NCBI GenBank assembly: GCA_022819985.1
Contig: JAJEGH010000036.1
Coordinates: forward strand, 54,207-118,206
Direction: 5' to 3'
From: Alphaproteobacteria bacterium
Lineage (GTDB): Bacteria; Pseudomonadota; Alphaproteobacteria; Bin65
Length of the DNA stretch: 64,000 nt
Shown: piece by piece, positions 44,178 to 52,444 of the stretch
Layout of the letters: the number at the start of each line of letters is the position of its first letter
Position numbering within the stretch: the first letter of the stretch is position 1
Made by a program: the position numbers and the translations under genes
The notes under the pieces: generated by a model
What the model saw: the letters and a program-made list of their open reading frames with translations, nothing else
Told to the model about the DNA's origin: nothing
The model's database searches: none

Positions 44178-45020
44178 CTACTGGCGAACCGACGGCGCCT
44201 CGACCTTCAGGCCCATGCCGCGCCACGCCAGATAGAGTTCGAGATTGGTGTATTCCGGCGAGCCCCGCTTGTAGGGAATCGCCCGGATATTGTTGTTGCA
44301 GCCGCGGAACCGGCGGTGCAGCGAGCCCAGCTTCTGCCATTTCAGGCGGTAGGTCGGGAAGCCGTTGGAATGGCCCTGGCTCAGCAGGTCGGCGCGGATA
44401 TACTGGCCGTAGTTGCCCTGGTGGCAGTGCACGCAGGCCAGGTCGAACTGGCCCCGGCGCTCATGGTAGAACGCCTCGCCCGCCTTGAAGAACTTCTCCG
44501 CCGGCCCGTCGATCGACACCTTGACCGGCATGCCGCGCGATTGCAGGCCGATCAGGGACGTCATGCCGAGCATCTTGTCGGATTCCCACTTCCACTTCTT
44601 GGCCTTCATGTAGTTTTCGCGGCAGTAGTTCACCTGGTGCGTCACCGCCATCAGCTTTTTGGTCTTGGCGGAGTAGACCGGATAGCGGGCCGAAACGCCC
44701 TTCATGGTCTTTTCGACCGCATCGTGGCAGCTGGAGCAGGACTTGCCCGCCTTGCCGTCGACTTTGGTCCATTCCGCTTCGGCCTGTTCGACCCACAAGA
44801 AGGCCGGGTTCTCGAAATCGTCGTCCTGCAACGCCCGGGTCTTCGGGGTCCGGAACCAGTAGCCGGACACCAGATAGTCGAGCGGGCTGCCTTCCGGCGG
44901 CTTGACCTGGTTTTCCTTCAGCTCCCAGAGCTTCTCTTTCTTTTCCGCGGCGATGGCCCCGGATGCCGCGCCCAGGGCGAAGGCGGCCAGGGCGGTTGCA
45001 GCGAGCGACTTCAGCAACAT
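44178..45020 (-). CDS. soxA: SoxA, diheme cytochrome c subunit
   Basis: 280 residues with a Sec signal peptide. Heme motifs C95-SSC-H99 and C196-VHC-H200; the persulfide-ligated Cys of the active heme is C241 (FRGCNNNIRAIPY). This is the two-heme SoxA. With SoxX it attaches thiosulfate to SoxY. Overlap with neighbours is small and order soxA-soxB is standard. Confidence 0.95.
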   Translation of the reverse strand: MLLKSLAATALAAFALGAASGAIAAEKKEKLWELKENQVKPPEGSPLDYLVSGYWFRTPKTRALQDDDFENPAFLWVEQAEAEWTKVDGKAGKSCSSCHDAVEKTMKGVSARYPVYSAKTKKLMAVTHQVNYCRENYMKAKKWKWESDKMLGMTSLIGLQSRGMPVKVSIDGPAEKFFKAGEAFYHERRGQFDLACVHCHQGNYGQYIRADLLSQGHSNGFPTYRLKWQKLGSLHRRFRGCNNNIRAIPYKRGSPEYTNLELYLAWRGMGLKVEAPSVRQ

Positions 45021-45067
45021 CGACGTCTCCTGCCTGTTCGTGTCGTCGGGTCGGTTCGAGGGCGCCG

Positions 45068-45391
45068 TCAGGCGACTTCGAACTTCGCGGATTTGGTGAA
45101 GGTCTTGCCGCCGTCTTCCGTCCAGACGAAATCGATCTTCCCGCTCTTCTTCGGGCTGATCGCGAACGAAATATACGGGTTGGACGAGACCGCCGGATGC
45201 AGGGCGGCCTTGAACACCGTCTTGCCGTCGATCTTCGCTTCGAAGCTGTTGATGATCTTGCGCGGGATCAGCTTGCCCGTCTTCTTGTTGCGGCGCACGC
45301 CGGTTTCCATCTTGTGCGCGATCAGCGTCTTGACGGTCACCGTGTCGCCCTTCTTGATCTTGCGCGGAACGCGCACGCGGGGTCGTGACAT
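45068..45391 (-). CDS. soxZ: SoxZ
   Basis: 107 residues, no signal peptide; the small beta-sandwich subunit that forms the SoxYZ carrier. RVRVPRKIKKGDTVTVKTLIAHKMETG in shorter form and HPAVSSNPYISF are typical. It is exported in complex with Tat-bearing SoxY. Confidence 0.95.
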   Translation of the reverse strand: MSRPRVRVPRKIKKGDTVTVKTLIAHKMETGVRRNKKTGKLIPRKIINSFEAKIDGKTVFKAALHPAVSSNPYISFAISPKKSGKIDFVWTEDGGKTFTKSAKFEVA

Positions 45392-45454
45392 GGTTCGGAT
45401 TCCCCTCGGTCCTGATGTGTGTCCTGTTGTCGTGCCTGCCGTGACGGCGGGAGA

Positions 45455-45934
45455 TCAGCCGCCGCAGCCGCCGATCGTCACCTTCACCAGGCGCTTGCCC
45501 ATGTAAACCTTGCCGTCGGCCATCTCGGCCAGGGCGATGAGGTTCTGCGTCTTGGCCATGCGCATCCGGAAGGCGCCGCGGGCGGCGCCGCTGTCTGCGG
45601 AGAACCAGAAATTCGCAACTTCGGGGCGCGGATTGCCTTCGGCGAAGACGTGCACAGCCTTGACCATGTCGCCGCCCGACATCTTGCTCTCGACCTCGAA
45701 GCCGACCGGGACGGTGTTGCCGTTCTCGGCGATTTCGGGACCGTCGATGGACACCCTGCCCTCGATCGGCTTCCTGTCGCCGATGACCTTCTTGATCGCC
45801 TGCTCGGTCAGCGCCTTGTCGGCCAGCGCGATGCCCGGCGTGAACTGGGCGGCGGCGAAGGCCGCGCCGCCGGCGCCGGCGGCGATCAGGAAACTGCGGC
45901 GATGCACGCCGCCGGATACTTCTGTCTGTGACAT
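45455..45934 (-). CDS. soxY: SoxY sulfur-carrier subunit
   Basis: 159 residues with a Tat signal (HRRSFLIAAGAG) and the diagnostic C-terminal GGCGG whose Cys carries sulfur intermediates. The substrate of SoxAX, SoxB and, here without SoxCD, the source of sulfane sulfur for cytoplasmic oxidation. Confidence 0.96.
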   Translation of the reverse strand: MSQTEVSGGVHRRSFLIAAGAGGAAFAAAQFTPGIALADKALTEQAIKKVIGDRKPIEGRVSIDGPEIAENGNTVPVGFEVESKMSGGDMVKAVHVFAEGNPRPEVANFWFSADSGAARGAFRMRMAKTQNLIALAEMADGKVYMGKRLVKVTIGGCGG

Positions 45935-46004
45935 GGCTCCCGTCCTGTTATCTGGTCCTGTTACCTGGTTGGGCCGGCCTGCGACGGGCGGCCGGCGCGG
46001 ATGG

Positions 46005-46493
46005 CTACTGCTTTTCCTCTTCCTTGAGCGTCAGGAGGTAGGCGATGATATCCTCCACCTGCTCGGCGCTCAGCATCGTCTTGCCGACGAAGGCCTTGCG
46101 CACCCGGTGGAAGCCGTCGGCCTTGTAGAAGGCCGGCATCATCGTGTCTTCGTTGACCACCTTGGGATCGACGATCAGCAGCCGGATCTGCCCGGCGTCG
46201 TAGCGCGACGCGACGCCGACCAGGGACGGCCCGACCTCGCCCATATACGGCTGGTCGACCGGCATGACATGGCAGGCGATGCAATGGCCGAGCCGGCCGG
46301 CGATCGCCCATTTCTTTCCCTTTGCCGGGTCGCCGGGCTTGCCGGTCAGCGACTTGGGAATGCTGTCTTCGTCGACGATCTTGTATTCGACCACCGGAGC
46401 CTTGCCCTGGGCGAGGACCTGCTGCGCGGTGAACGGAGCTGCCGCGAGCGCGGCGGCGAAAAGGGGTGTCAAGACAAGTCGACCGAACTTCAA
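46005..46493 (-). CDS. soxX: SoxX, monoheme cytochrome c subunit
   Basis: 162 residues from a TTG start that is preceded by AGGAGG and immediately by the signal peptide; no ATG fits. Heme motif C71-IAC-H75, axial Met probably in TMMPAFYK. Partner of SoxA. First gene of the sox operon; the divergent region to soxS carries a near-match ArsR site at 46620-46635. Confidence 0.9.
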   Translation of the reverse strand: MKFGRLVLTPLFAAALAAAPFTAQQVLAQGKAPVVEYKIVDEDSIPKSLTGKPGDPAKGKKWAIAGRLGHCIACHVMPVDQPYMGEVGPSLVGVASRYDAGQIRLLIVDPKVVNEDTMMPAFYKADGFHRVRKAFVGKTMLSAEQVEDIIAYLLTLKEEEKQ

Positions 46494-46619
46494 ACCTCTG
46501 CCCTCCTGACCGGGGCCCGCCGGCGTTCCGGCCGGGCGGGCCGATGTTCCCGAAGCGGTTCCGGAGCCGCAAAGTTGTCGCAAATCCGGTCTTTCCCACC
46601 GCCGGGGTTGCGGTATCAT

Positions 46620-46635
46620 ATTCAAACTTTCTAAT
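46620..46635. promoter_or_regulatory. Near-match ArsR operator between soxX and soxS
   Basis: ATTC-AAACTTTC-TAAT differs from ATTC-N8-GAAT by one base and sits in the divergent soxX/soxS promoter region. Confidence 0.4.
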
Positions 46636-46711
46636 TTAACAAGCGCAAATCCGGACAGCCGGTTCGAGGGGTGCGAGCCCTTGCGAAACCGGCGGAAATC
46701 AGCGGGCATCG

Positions 46712-47146
46712 ATGCCGAACCTCCGCATTTTTCTGCTTGCCGTCGCAATCGCCGCAGGTCTTCCCGCCACGGGCCTTCCTGCCGGGACGCCGGCGCGCGC
46801 GGCGGAACTGCTGATGTTCGAATCGGCGGCCTGCGAATGGTGCGAGCGCTGGCACGAGGAGATCGGCCCGGCCTACGGCAAGACGCGCTTCGGCCGGATC
46901 GCGCCGCTGCGCAGGATCGACATCGACCGCGCGACCCCGGAGGCCTACCGCTCGGTCCGCGGCATTGTCTACACGCCGACCTTCGTGCTGTGGCGCCGGG
47001 GCCGGGAGGTCGGACGGCTCGTCGGCTATCCGGGCGAGGACTTCTTCTGGCCGCTGCTGGAGCGGCTGCTGAAAAAGCTGCCGGCCGCACAGCGCGACCC
47101 GGCGGACAGGACCACGGACAGGACCACGGGCAGGACGAAAGGATGA
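46712..47146 (+). CDS. soxS: SoxS-like periplasmic thioredoxin
   Basis: 144 residues with a signal peptide and CEWC at C41-C44 (SAACEWCERWHEE). SoxS-type proteins reactivate SoxYZ by reducing it. The C-terminus has a low-complexity DRTTDRTTGR tail from 12-bp DNA repeats. Its stop overlaps the start of the next gene. Confidence 0.82.
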   Translation: MPNLRIFLLAVAIAAGLPATGLPAGTPARAAELLMFESAACEWCERWHEEIGPAYGKTRFGRIAPLRRIDIDRATPEAYRSVRGIVYTPTFVLWRRGREVGRLVGYPGEDFFWPLLERLLKKLPAAQRDPADRTTDRTTGRTKG

Positions 47147-47676
47147 CCATGTCCCGATTGAGAACGAGTTTCATAAGGATGGCGGCCGGCGCCGCGGCAT
47201 TGGCGCTGTCGGGCGCGTTTGCGGCCTCCTCCGGCGCCGAGGACAGGGCGCTGGCGACCTTCAAGGTGATGACGCCGAAGACGGCGCTCGCGCTGGCCCA
47301 GGCGACCCTCGAAGCCTGCCGCAAGGGCGGCTACCAGGTCGCGGTCGTGGTGACGGACCGGTTCGGCGGAGTGCAGGTTGCGCTGCGCGACCGGCTGGCC
47401 GGCGCCCATACGGTCGAGACCGCGCGGCGCAAGGCCTGGTCGGCGGTTTCCTTCCGCACCGATACCTGGGAAATGTACGGACTGATCAAGGACGGCACGG
47501 TCAACCCCGGCGTGCGCCAGATCGGCCAGGCGCTGTTCGTCGGCGGCGGGGTCCGGGTCACGGCGGCGGGTTCGATCGTCGGCGGCGTCGGCGTGTCCGG
47601 CGCGCCGGGCGGCAAGCTCGATCACGATTGCGCCGTCGAGGGCATCGAGGCAATACAGGACGATCTGGAATTCTAG
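47143..47676 (+). CDS. Exported DUF336 (GlcG/HbpS-like) protein
   Basis: 177 residues from an ATGA overlap with soxS; signal peptide in the first 30 residues. GlcG/HbpS fold (ARRKAWSAVSFRTDTWEM, GGGVRVTAAGSIVGGVGVSG). HbpS relatives bind heme; others are of unknown function. Its position in a sox locus suggests a role in redox or heme supply to Sox cytochromes, but this is inference. Confidence 0.82.
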   Translation: MTMSRLRTSFIRMAAGAAALALSGAFAASSGAEDRALATFKVMTPKTALALAQATLEACRKGGYQVAVVVTDRFGGVQVALRDRLAGAHTVETARRKAWSAVSFRTDTWEMYGLIKDGTVNPGVRQIGQALFVGGGVRVTAAGSIVGGVGVSGAPGGKLDHDCAVEGIEAIQDDLEF

Positions 47677-47731
47677 CCGCGCCGCGGCCGGTGCCGCGCG
47701 CCCGTCAACGCTTCATACGGGAGACCGAACG

Positions 47732-48184
47732 ATGAAACTTCTCGCGTCCACGCTGGCGCTCTGCCTGATGCTGGCAATCGCGCCCCTGTCCGCTACGCCG
47801 GCCCACGCCCAGGCCAAGGTGCACAAGGTGGCGATCCATGTCGACGACCGGGATACCAAGCGGATGAACATGGCGCTGAACAACGCCCAGAATGTCCGCA
47901 ATTATTATGCGGCCAAGGGCGAGAAAGTGATGATCGAGATCGTCGCCTACGGCCCCGGCCTGCACATGCTGCGCGCCGACACCTCACCGGTGAAGGCCCG
48001 GGTCGCGGCGATGAGCCTCGCCGATCCGGACCTGCGCTTCTCGGCCTGCGGCAACACCCACCGCAAGATGAGCAAGAAGGCCGGCAAACCGGTCGCGCTG
48101 GTCGCCGAGGCGAAGAAGGTGCCGTCGGGCGTCGTACGCCTGATGGAGCTGCAGGAGCAGGGCTGGAGCTATATCCGGCCGTAG
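47732..48184 (+). CDS. Exported DsrE/F-like protein
   Basis: 150 residues with a signal peptide ending near AHAQA-KVH (residue 28). DsrE-like fold (VAYGPGLHMLR, FSACGNTHRKMSKK) with one conserved Cys in the SACGNT loop. Unlike cytoplasmic DsrE3C it is periplasmic. It ends at a strong terminator. Possibly a periplasmic sulfur-binding partner of Sox; not established. Confidence 0.82.
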   Translation: MKLLASTLALCLMLAIAPLSATPAHAQAKVHKVAIHVDDRDTKRMNMALNNAQNVRNYYAAKGEKVMIEIVAYGPGLHMLRADTSPVKARVAAMSLADPDLRFSACGNTHRKMSKKAGKPVALVAEAKKVPSGVVRLMELQEQGWSYIRP

Positions 48185-48236
48185 CCCGGCGCAGTTCCGG
48201 GGGCCCGGAGCCCGAGGCCCCGAGCCCCTGAATCGA

Positions 48237-48273
48237 AGAAAAGGGCCGCCCGGATCGGGCGGCCCCTTTTTTA
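48237..48273. terminator. Bidirectional Rho-independent terminator
   Basis: GC-rich stem AGGGCCGCCCG/CGGGCGGCCCCT around a short GAT loop, with an A-run before and a T-run after. It separates the convergent DsrE-like gene and soxF. Confidence 0.88.
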
Positions 48274-48308
48274 CTCGCGGTTCCCGGTTCGGGAAACGGC
48301 CGGCCGGG

Positions 48309-49583
48309 TTATCCCCAGATGTCCGCCGCGATGCTGGCGTACCAGCCGCGGGCATAGCGGGCTTCCTCGGCACGGAAGCTCGCGGGCGCGCCCTTCGGGC
48401 TGACGCCGCCGGAACCCTTGACGCCGACCAGCTTGCCGCCCTGCCAGGCATAGACCTTGGCGACCGAAATGCCGTATTCCGGCGCCACCAGGCTGTAGCA
48501 GGTGTTGGCGAAGGACGGATCGGCCGCGGCCTTGCCGCCCAGCGCATCGACCGCCGCGGCGGCCACGACCTTGCCCTGGCTGCTCGCGGAGAAGCCGGAT
48601 TTCGGCATCGGCGAGGCGATCGAGGCGTCGCCGATGACATGGACGTCCTTCTGCATCGTCGATGCGAAGGTGCGCCGGTCGACCGGAGCCCAGCCCGATT
48701 TGGCCGTCACGCCGGCGATATCGGCCACCTTGCCCGCCTTCTGCGGCGGGATCAGGTTGACGACGTCGCCCTTGTGCTTGGCGCCGAACTCGGTGATGAC
48801 CGTCTTGCCGGCCACATCGACCTCGGTCACCGGGCCGTCCTTCTTCTGCGGGATGAACTCGATCATCGGCCCGTAGACTTTCTTCCAGCCCTCCATGAAC
48901 AGGGGCATCTTGGAAAACTTGTCCTTGGAATCGACGATCAGGACCTTCGACTTCGGCTTCGTGGTCTTGAGATAGTGGGCGATCATGCTGGCCCGCTCGT
49001 ACGGCCCGGGCGGGCAGCGGAACGGGTTGCCGGGCGGCGCCAGTACGACGACCCCGCCATCCTCCATCGCCTCGAGCTGCTTGCGCAGCAGGACGGTCTG
49101 CGGACCGGCCTTCCAGGCGTGCGGGATCTTCTCCGCCGCCGCCGCGTCGTAGCCCTTGATCTTGCCCCACTGGAAGTCGATACCCGGCGACAGGATCAGC
49201 TTGTCCCAGCCGATCGAGGCGCCGCCGGCGGTCGTCACCGTCTTCTTGGCGTGGTCGACCCCGGTCACCGTGTCGTGGACGACCTTGACGCCGTGCTTGC
49301 GCATCGCGTCGTAGCCGTGCCCGATCGCGCCGATCTCCAGCAGGCCGCCCAGCACCAGATTGCTGAATGGGCAGGTGTAGAAGGTCTTGTTCGGCTCGAT
49401 CAGCGTCACCTCGACGGCGGCGCCGCCGAACATCTTGGCGTATTTCGCCGCGCTGGCGCCGCCGAAGCCGCCGCCGACCACGACGATCCGGCCGCCCTTC
49501 CCCTGCGCTACGGCAGGCGTGGCAAACGCAGCCGCCGAAGCGCCGGCCGCTGCAGCAAATTCGCGTCGTGTCAGTGTTGTCAT
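48309..49583 (-). CDS. soxF: Flavocytochrome c sulfide dehydrogenase flavoprotein (FccB/SoxF)
   Basis: 424 residues with a Tat signal ([12 protein letters not shown]). FAD domain [15 protein letters not shown]; covalent-FAD Cys in TFYTCPFSN; redox cysteines in NPFRCPPGP and FANTCYSL as in FccB. Oxidises sulfide with the small cytochrome encoded upstream. SoxF can also stimulate Sox thiosulfate oxidation. Confidence 0.92.
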   Translation of the reverse strand: MTTLTRREFAAAAGASAAAFATPAVAQGKGGRIVVVGGGFGGASAAKYAKMFGGAAVEVTLIEPNKTFYTCPFSNLVLGGLLEIGAIGHGYDAMRKHGVKVVHDTVTGVDHAKKTVTTAGGASIGWDKLILSPGIDFQWGKIKGYDAAAAEKIPHAWKAGPQTVLLRKQLEAMEDGGVVVLAPPGNPFRCPPGPYERASMIAHYLKTTKPKSKVLIVDSKDKFSKMPLFMEGWKKVYGPMIEFIPQKKDGPVTEVDVAGKTVITEFGAKHKGDVVNLIPPQKAGKVADIAGVTAKSGWAPVDRRTFASTMQKDVHVIGDASIASPMPKSGFSASSQGKVVAAAAVDALGGKAAADPSFANTCYSLVAPEYGISVAKVYAWQGGKLVGVKGSGGVSPKGAPASFRAEEARYARGWYASIAADIWG

Positions 49584-49594
49584 GTCGCGAACTC

Positions 49595-49906
49595 CTATTT
49601 CAGGCCGGCAATGTAACCGGCGAGCGCCTTGATTTCGGCATCGGTATAGCCCTTGCCGATCCGCATCATCACCGAGGACTTCCGCTTGCCGTCGCGGAAA
49701 GCGATCATCTCCTGGACGATAAACGCCGCGCTCTTGCCGGAAATTCCCGGGATCGTATCCGGGCTCTTGCCGGCAGGGCCGTGGCAGCTGAAGCAGGAGA
49801 GGGCCAGGTTGCGGCCGGACGACTCCGCCGCGGCGCCGGTCGGCGCCAGGGCGATCAAAGCCGCGGCCGCGAGCCCGGCGATCGCCGGGCCGTATAGCTG
49901 TTTCAT
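49595..49906 (-). CDS. soxE: Monoheme cytochrome c, SoxE/FccA-like
   Basis: 103 residues with a signal peptide and a GGAGG site before ATG. One heme motif CFSCH ([12 protein letters not shown]) and a C-terminal axial-Met region. The cytochrome partner of the flavoprotein, 11 nt upstream of soxF in the same operon. Confidence 0.9.
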   Translation of the reverse strand: MKQLYGPAIAGLAAAALIALAPTGAAAESSGRNLALSCFSCHGPAGKSPDTIPGISGKSAAFIVQEMIAFRDGKRKSSVMMRIGKGYTDAEIKALAGYIAGLK

Positions 49907-50029
49907 GGGCTTTCCTCCATTATTGGCGTCGGAACGGACCCGCATCCGCTCCGATCCTGCCTGTCCATGCTAGGCCGCGACCGCCGTCGTTGGAAGCAAA
50001 TTCGTAACCGGACCGGAGGAAAAGCCGCT

Positions 50030-50341
50030 CTATTTGTTGCAAAACGCCTGGTGGACGGCGCCGATGATCGATTCGACCTTGGGATCGCTGATCCGGTAGT
50101 AGATGTTTCTGCGCCGGCGCCGCGTCGCAACCATGCCGTTGCGGCGAAGCTGGGCCAGTTCCTGCGAAATGCTGGACTGCCGTACGTCGAGCAGTTGCTC
50201 CAGCTCCATGACGTTGCGTTCGCAGTTCACCAGATAACACAGGATCAGCATGCGCTTCGGGTTGCCGATCGCCTTCAGGAACCGCGCGGCCTCTTCGGCA
50301 CTGCGCGCCATGGCCTCGGTATCTATCGTGTCGATGGCCAC
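50030..50341 (-). CDS. ArsR-family persulfide-sensing repressor, SqrR/BigR/SoxR-like
   Basis: 103 residues from a GTG preceded by GGGAG at spacing 7. ArsR winged helix (LLDVRQSSISQELAQLRR). Cysteines C35 (RMLILC) and C101 (near the C-terminus) are 66 apart, the spacing of the sensing pair of SqrR, where sulfane sulfur forms a tetrasulfide link and releases DNA. C40 is extra. It lies upstream of soxE-soxF, so it probably regulates Sox and sHdr genes through ATTC-N8-GAAT sites. Confidence 0.87.
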   Translation of the reverse strand: MAIDTIDTEAMARSAEEAARFLKAIGNPKRMLILCYLVNCERNVMELEQLLDVRQSSISQELAQLRRNGMVATRRRRRNIYYRISDPKVESIIGAVHQAFCNK

Positions 50342-50435
50342 GCAAAAGCTCCCGGGCAATTCCCCTGTTCGGCCAGTCGTCGGCCCGGCGCCGGACCGGC
50401 CGAACCGCCCTAGAACATAACCTGCTGCGGAAAAT

Positions 50436-50451
50436 GTTCAAATTTTCGAAT
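50436..50451. promoter_or_regulatory. Near-match operator upstream of the ArsR gene
   Basis: GTTC-AAATTTTC-GAAT on the plus strand matches ATTC-N8-GAAT with one mismatch. About 95 bp upstream of the ArsR start; possible autoregulation. Confidence 0.4.
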
Positions 50452-50527
50452 GTGCCGGCGCACCCGGGCGCCGCAATCCGGGGGCGGGAAGCCGGCCGGT
50501 TTCCGTACGCCGGCCGGGCGGCGCAGG

Positions 50528-51631
50528 TCAGATTTTCTCGCACACAAGGTAAATGTGGACATAGTCCATGGCATGGCCTTCGGGCTTCCGCCGGACCCTG
50601 TCCTCATAGCTGTCGTAAAACCGGTCGACGACGGACTGCCGCTCCGCCGCGGTGCGCTCGGGCGACAGGCCGGCCATGAAGGTGTGCTCGCTCCAGGAGC
50701 GCAGGGTCGGGATATATTCGGCGGCAAACCTGGCGGCGTCGCCATGGCCGGCGAAATCGCGTTCGTACGGGCAGCGGACGACCCGGGTCTCGACATGGCC
50801 GAGCCGCAATCCGGCCCGGTAGACCGGGCTCTCTTCGTCGGTCAGCGGCGCGCAGAACTGGTCGACGGTGCGGTAGCATTGCGCGAAATTGGTGTTGCGA
50901 TATTCGTCTTGCGAGATCGCTCCCTGCCCGGCCAGGTCCCGCCACAGTTCGTTGAAGGTGTCGAACATGCTGACGCCGCCGGTGTTGCCGAGATAGCGGC
51001 CGGCCTCGTCGATGCCGAAATTGAACAGGGCCAGCCGGCCGCCGGAAACAAGCTCCCGGGCGCGTTGAAGCATCATCGCCTCGAGATCCCGGGCGCCCTG
51101 CGCCTCGTAGGCGGCGCGCACCTCGCCGCTCGCCCCGACCATATGGACATGGTCGGGAATCGTGCAGGGCTTCTCGCTGATATAGTGCGATGCGGTGGCC
51201 GAAAAGCCGAGATGCAGGCTGCCGGGCGGGAAAATGCCCCTGTGAAACGTGGTGCCGCTGGCGAAGACATAGACCTCCGGAATATCGAGCAGCGGGCTCT
51301 CCAGATCGGTCAGGCCGTGGACATTCTGGAACAGCTGGCTGAAATCGTTCCGGGGAAGATCGGTGTAGACCATCTGGATCGGCGTGGCCGGCGCGCGGCG
51401 GCGCAGCGCCCGGAGCACCTTGCCGATCATTTCCATCGAGGTGCCGCCGTCGGCGCAGCCCATGTCCGCGACCGTAATCGGCCGGCCGTCGTCGGGAAGC
51501 GGCAGCGCGGCCGCGGCGTCGAGCACCATCGGCGTCGCATTGTCGATGACGTCCTTCGCGCCGGCCGTCGATCTGGAATAGTAGCCGGCGCCCTTCATGG
51601 CGACATCGCGGATGCTGGACGTGCCGGTCAT
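50528..51631 (-). CDS. SABATH-type carboxyl methyltransferase
   Basis: 367 residues. SAM-binding ADMGCADGGTSMEMIGKV region, the family segment YTDLPRNDFSQLFQNV (cf. NDLPGNDFN of plant enzymes) and PPGSLHLGFSATASHYIS are hallmark SABATH features. Plant members methylate carboxylates of salicylate, jasmonate and similar acids. Bacterial members are few and uncharacterised. The ATG overlaps the stop of a 33-codon ORF (51628-51729) and belongs to the operon 57683-50528. Substrate unknown. Confidence 0.82.
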   Translation of the reverse strand: MTGTSSIRDVAMKGAGYYSRSTAGAKDVIDNATPMVLDAAAALPLPDDGRPITVADMGCADGGTSMEMIGKVLRALRRRAPATPIQMVYTDLPRNDFSQLFQNVHGLTDLESPLLDIPEVYVFASGTTFHRGIFPPGSLHLGFSATASHYISEKPCTIPDHVHMVGASGEVRAAYEAQGARDLEAMMLQRARELVSGGRLALFNFGIDEAGRYLGNTGGVSMFDTFNELWRDLAGQGAISQDEYRNTNFAQCYRTVDQFCAPLTDEESPVYRAGLRLGHVETRVVRCPYERDFAGHGDAARFAAEYIPTLRSWSEHTFMAGLSPERTAAERQSVVDRFYDSYEDRVRRKPEGHAMDYVHIYLVCEKI

Positions 51632-51729
51632 GTCCGGTCCCTCCGTTGGCGGATAGCAGGTCGGGCCGACAGAGCGCGGGCCGCTGCGGTGTCGCCGAGG
51701 GTCATGGCGACGGTCTTGGAGCCGGACAT
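51628..51729 (-). CDS. 33-residue ORF translationally coupled to the methyltransferase
   Basis: Encodes MSGSKTVAMTLGDTAAARAL followed by a basic tail ending QRRDRT. It has one of the best ribosome sites in the window (GGGGAGGAGG, spacing 4-5) and ends in ATGA with the next gene, so it is likely translated. Could be a leader peptide that couples translation, or a peptide substrate of a neighbour. No homology is known to me. Too short for standard ORF calls. Confidence 0.4.
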   Translation of the reverse strand: MSGSKTVAMTLGDTAAARALSARPAIRQRRDRT

Positions 51730-51760
51730 CGAACCTCCTCCCCTGTCTCAGTCGGTTTTC

Positions 51761-52444
51761 TCAGTCGGTTTCGATCAGGTCGCTGCCGCCTGCGCCGCGC
51801 GCCTGCGATTCGGCGCTCTCCGGCACATACGTCCGGGCGGCACGGCGGTCGAGGCGGGCGTAAACCTCTTTGTCGATCGGGATGCTGCCGTCAAGCCGCG
51901 GCAGGTCCGGCGGCATTCCGCCCTTGCCCCACGCTTCGATCCGGACGGCTTCCGCCAGGGCCATGCCCTCGAGCGCGCGGCACGAAGCGGTGACGGCGTG
52001 CGGCCCGACGCCGATCCTCGGCGCCTGCGGACCGGCCGAAACGGCCAGCCGCGCACCTTTGGCCTGCACGATGCCGGCCAGGAACGGCGCCATCAGCAGG
52101 GGCCAGCGGACCGCTTCGAGAACCAGCGCTCCGCCGGCGGCAAACGGCAACGGCAGGCCCGCCCGGTCGGCCAACGTCATTCCGGCGAGCAGCCCGTCGA
52201 TCTCCCCCGATTCCGCGCGCCATGCGCTGCCTTTCGGGACCGGGAAACAACGCCGCCAGTCCGGCCCGGACAGGCCTTCGAGCGCGCCGTCGAGCGCCGA
52301 CAGGCCGGCAAGGCCGCGCGCCTCCAGCCAGCGCGCCGCGCGGCCGGCCTCGTCGGCCACGCCCCAGGGCAGCCCGGCGCCGCGCGCCGCCTTGGTTGCC
52401 TGGAGCTGGATTTCGTTCAGCGAACAGGGCAGCGGTTCAGGCAT
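51761..52444 (-). CDS. DUF3726-family protein
   Basis: 227 residues matching DUF3726: N-terminal SLNEIQLQATKAARGAGLPWG and a conserved EAGRAARWLEARGL helix. Function unknown. Overlaps the upstream 572-residue gene by 8 nt. It is encoded between that gene and the 33-codon ORF/methyltransferase, so it is part of the same unknown pathway. Confidence 0.75.
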   Translation of the reverse strand: MPEPLPCSLNEIQLQATKAARGAGLPWGVADEAGRAARWLEARGLAGLSALDGALEGLSGPDWRRCFPVPKGSAWRAESGEIDGLLAGMTLADRAGLPLPFAAGGALVLEAVRWPLLMAPFLAGIVQAKGARLAVSAGPQAPRIGVGPHAVTASCRALEGMALAEAVRIEAWGKGGMPPDLPRLDGSIPIDKEVYARLDRRAARTYVPESAESQARGAGGSDLIETD

